Part shown: positions 5,540-6,405 of the stretch, in pieces
Layout of the letters: each line of letters starts with the position of its first letter
How positions within the stretch are numbered: position 1 is the first letter of the stretch
Made by a program: the position numbers and the translations under genes
The notes under the pieces: model-generated
What the model was told of the DNA's origin: nothing
The model's input: only the letters and a program-made list of their open reading frames with translations
The model's database searches: none
Assembly (NCBI GenBank): GCA_024641625.1
Contig: JAHECQ010000229.1
Location: 1-6,405 of the forward strand
Length of the DNA: 6,405 nucleotides
Reading direction: 5' to 3'
DNA from: Acidimicrobiales bacterium
Lineage (GTDB): Bacteria > Actinomycetota > Acidimicrobiia > Acidimicrobiales > SZUA-35

Positions 5540-6175
5540 TCGGACCAGGGTGAACTGCTCGCGCGTGGTTGCGTAGTTGTTCCCGGCGAGGCGGCCGAGC
5601 GCATCGAGCTTGACCGGATCGACCCGGGTGCCGTCGAGGATGTCATCGATGATGTGGAAGGCGATGACCTCGCCGAAGGTCAATGCATGACGCGTGGGCT
5701 CGTTGCCCAGCATCATCTCGTTGATCACCTTGCACTCGATCACGGCCTTGGCCTCGGCCACCCCCGGCGCCTCGACCGCACCGAACATCTTGGGCGTCAG
5801 GCCGGCCAGGATGAATTCGCTCATCGACGGGTCGACCTCGGCCGCCGAGGCGTTCATGGCCGGACCGAGGTCGTAGTCGACGATGCTGGCGGTGAACACC
5901 CCGGTCTCGCGACAATTGGCCAGGCTGTCCTTGATGACCCCGTTGTTGATGCCGGTCGAGAACATGAGGACCGGCGGGTTCGTGGCCACCGCCTGGAAGA
6001 ACGAGTACGGAGCCAGGTTGGCCACCCCATCGGCGCCGTAGGTGCCGATCCATCCGATCGGCCGGGGCACGATGAGCCCGGTGGTGAGCTTGTAACTCTC
6101 GGTCGGGTCGAGATCCTCCGCCGCGAACGTGGTCATCGGACGATTGGCGAAGTCGGGGGAGACAGACAAGGGCAT
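5531..6175 (-). CDS. Flavin reductase family protein (DIM6/NTAB-type FMN-binding split barrel)
   Basis: A 214-residue protein with the hallmarks of the flavin-reductase-like split-barrel family. Seen: PRPIGWIGTYGADGVANLAPYS (37-58), the FMN-binding region; KDSLANCRETGVF (82-94); NASAAEVDPSMSEF (108-121); and LGRLAGNNYA (193-202) near the end. Such proteins bind FMN and pass electrons from NAD(P)H to free flavin for a partner monooxygenase, or act as flavoproteins in their own right. The 13 residues before Met14 are poorly conserved-looking, so a start at Met14 is possible. TAGCGT 6 nt before the first ATG favours 6175. The gene directly precedes the LLM gene (51 bp, same strand) and is divergent from the P450-like gene. 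A reductase-oxygenase pair is the natural hypothesis, but NtaB-like specificity cannot be read from sequence. Confidence 0.92.
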   Translation of the reverse strand: MPLSVSPDFANRPMTTFAAEDLDPTESYKLTTGLIVPRPIGWIGTYGADGVANLAPYSFFQAVATNPPVLMFSTGINNGVIKDSLANCRETGVFTASIVDYDLGPAMNASAAEVDPSMSEFILAGLTPKMFGAVEAPGVAEAKAVIECKVINEMMLGNEPTRHALTFGEVIAFHIIDDILDGTRVDPVKLDALGRLAGNNYATTREQFTLVRPD

Positions 6176-6181
6176 GGCTCA

Positions 6182-6187
6182 ACGCTA
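6182..6187 (-). promoter_or_regulatory. -10 hexamer TAGCGT of the flavin reductase gene
   Basis: On the minus strand TAGCGT ends 6 nt before the ATG at 6175, again the leaderless geometry. It is the same hexamer as in the SDR promoter. No clear -35 is visible at 16-18 nt upstream. Confidence 0.5.
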
Positions 6188-6189
6188 TC

Positions 6190-6261
6190 CCGCGTCGACA
6201 GTCGGCACCCGCCGCCGCTTCGCTGCCTCTGCTCTTCGGTACGGTCCAGTCATCGACGCGG
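6190..6261. repeat. 9-bp perfect inverted repeat with a 54-nt spacer in the divergent intergenic region
   Basis: CCGCGTCGA (6190-6198) and TCGACGCGG (6253-6261) are exact reverse complements. The left arm begins 3 bp beyond the flavin reductase -10. The right arm lies about 32 bp before the -10 of the P450-like gene. A direct repeat CGGTCCA at 6242-6248 and 6259-6265 overlaps the right arm. These could be paired operator sites shared by the two divergent genes, or chance. Confidence 0.35.
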
Positions 6262-6276
6262 TCCATCCGTGGCGCC

Positions 6277-6292
6277 GGTGACACCAGTCACC
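6277..6292 (+). promoter_or_regulatory. CRP/FNR-type 16-bp palindrome (candidate operator) before the P450-like gene
   Basis: GGTGACACCAGTCACC consists of perfect 6-bp arms GGTGAC/GTCACC around ACCA. It contains GTGA-N6-TCAC, the core of the CRP/GlxR consensus TGTGA-N6-TCACA, with only the outermost base on each side differing. It directly abuts the -10 TAGTCT, so a bound protein would cover the spacer and block polymerase. Repression is therefore more likely than activation. A GntR-type or other dimeric regulator could equally own the site. Confidence 0.5.
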
Positions 6293-6326
6293 TAGTCTGG
6301 TGGCGATCGATCGCGCACAAGGGAGA
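6293..6326 (+). promoter_or_regulatory. -10 TAGTCT and Shine-Dalgarno AAGGGAGA of the P450-like gene
   Basis: TAGTCT (6293-6298) would start a transcript near 6305 with a leader of about 30 nt. AAGGGAGA (6319-6326) is a strong Shine-Dalgarno sequence 6 nt before the ATG at 6333. It is the only clear ribosome-binding site in the window. No -35 is recognisable upstream. Confidence 0.55.
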
Positions 6327-6332
6327 CTCACG

Positions 6333-6405
6333 ATGGCAACCAGCGAGCCGGTTCAGGACTGGGCCAACGACTTCGACATCTTCGCTCCCGACTTCGTGAG
6401 GGATC
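6333..6405 (+). CDS. Probable cytochrome P450, N-terminus only (runs off right edge)
   Basis: Only 24 residues are visible, beginning MATSEPVQDW. The segment WANDFDIFAPDFVRD (10-24) resembles the start of soluble actinobacterial cytochromes P450, where a 'DFD.f.P.f..DPYP' stretch precedes the first helix. The next base is C, compatible with the expected proline codon. No haem-binding Cys, I-helix or ExxR motif can be seen because they lie outside the window, so the call rests on resemblance of a short N-terminus. P450s insert oxygen into organic substrates with electrons from ferredoxin or a reductase. Unlike its neighbours the gene has a strong Shine-Dalgarno sequence and a leader. It is divergent from the flavin reductase, 157 bp apart. 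Confidence 0.5.
   Translation, partial: MATSEPVQDWANDFDIFAPDFVRD

Noticed and set aside
507..6292. GGTGAC/GTCACC recurring at several promoters as a shared operator half-site.
   Set aside because: The hexamer also occurs repeatedly inside coding sequence (for example near 772, 818, 1438 and 4708), as expected for GC-rich DNA. Only the perfect palindrome at 6277-6292 is kept as a candidate.
4868..6295. A 475-codon open frame on the plus strand, antisense to the LLM and flavin reductase genes.
   Set aside because: Its translation is rich in Arg, Gly and His with no recognisable motif, while the opposite strand encodes two proteins with clear family signatures. Long antisense frames are expected opposite high-GC genes.
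1..6405. A new defence, mobile or biosynthetic system spanning the window.
   Set aside because: All nine genes belong to common chromosomal families, codon use looks uniform, and there are no integrases, transposases, direct-repeat boundaries or unusual domain fusions.

Overview
The window is an ordinary, very gene-dense stretch of a high-GC bacterial chromosome. High GC, GTG starts, a Rv2161c-like luciferase-family (LLM) oxidoreductase, an SDR resembling mycobacterial hydroxysteroid dehydrogenases, and start codons sitting directly on -10 boxes all point to an actinobacterium. An Acidimicrobiia/Ilumatobacter-like source is my guess, but nothing here proves it. There is no sign of a mobile element, phage, CRISPR array, tRNA or rRNA. 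No gap between genes exceeds about 160 bp.

Layout from left to right. Bases 1-459 (-) hold the N-terminal part of a PxpB/KipI-type 5-oxoprolinase subunit. It is divergent from a Fur-family metalloregulator (545-997, +), which is followed by an AhpD-like peroxidase-related protein (1028-1600, +). That gene converges on a 12-TM MFS exporter (1626-2888, -), with a GC-rich hairpin between the two stops. The MFS gene is divergent from a patatin-like phospholipase (2918-3796, +) across only 29 bp. A classical SDR (3807-4538, +) follows the phospholipase. It converges on an LLM-family oxidoreductase (4562-5479, -), whose upstream neighbour on the same strand is a DIM6/NTAB-type flavin reductase (5531-6175, -). 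The last gene (6333 to the edge, +) is probably the start of a cytochrome P450; its 157-bp upstream region contains a CRP-like palindrome and a long-spaced inverted repeat.

The most coherent signal is regulatory. Of the eight genes whose start is inside the window before the P450, seven have a perfect TANNNT -10 hexamer ending 6-8 nt before the start codon and the eighth has a near match. None has a convincing Shine-Dalgarno sequence. This is the signature of leaderless transcription, and it fixes most start codons. The P450-like gene is the exception: it has a strong SD, a leader of about 30 nt and a palindrome abutting its -10.

Functionally, the Fur regulator and AhpD-like protein suggest redox or metal stress. 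The flavin reductase and LLM protein could form a two-component flavin monooxygenase, unless the LLM protein uses F420. The SDR, phospholipase and P450 fit lipid, steroid or xenobiotic metabolism. These pathway links come from proximity only. I see no clear undescribed multi-gene system.
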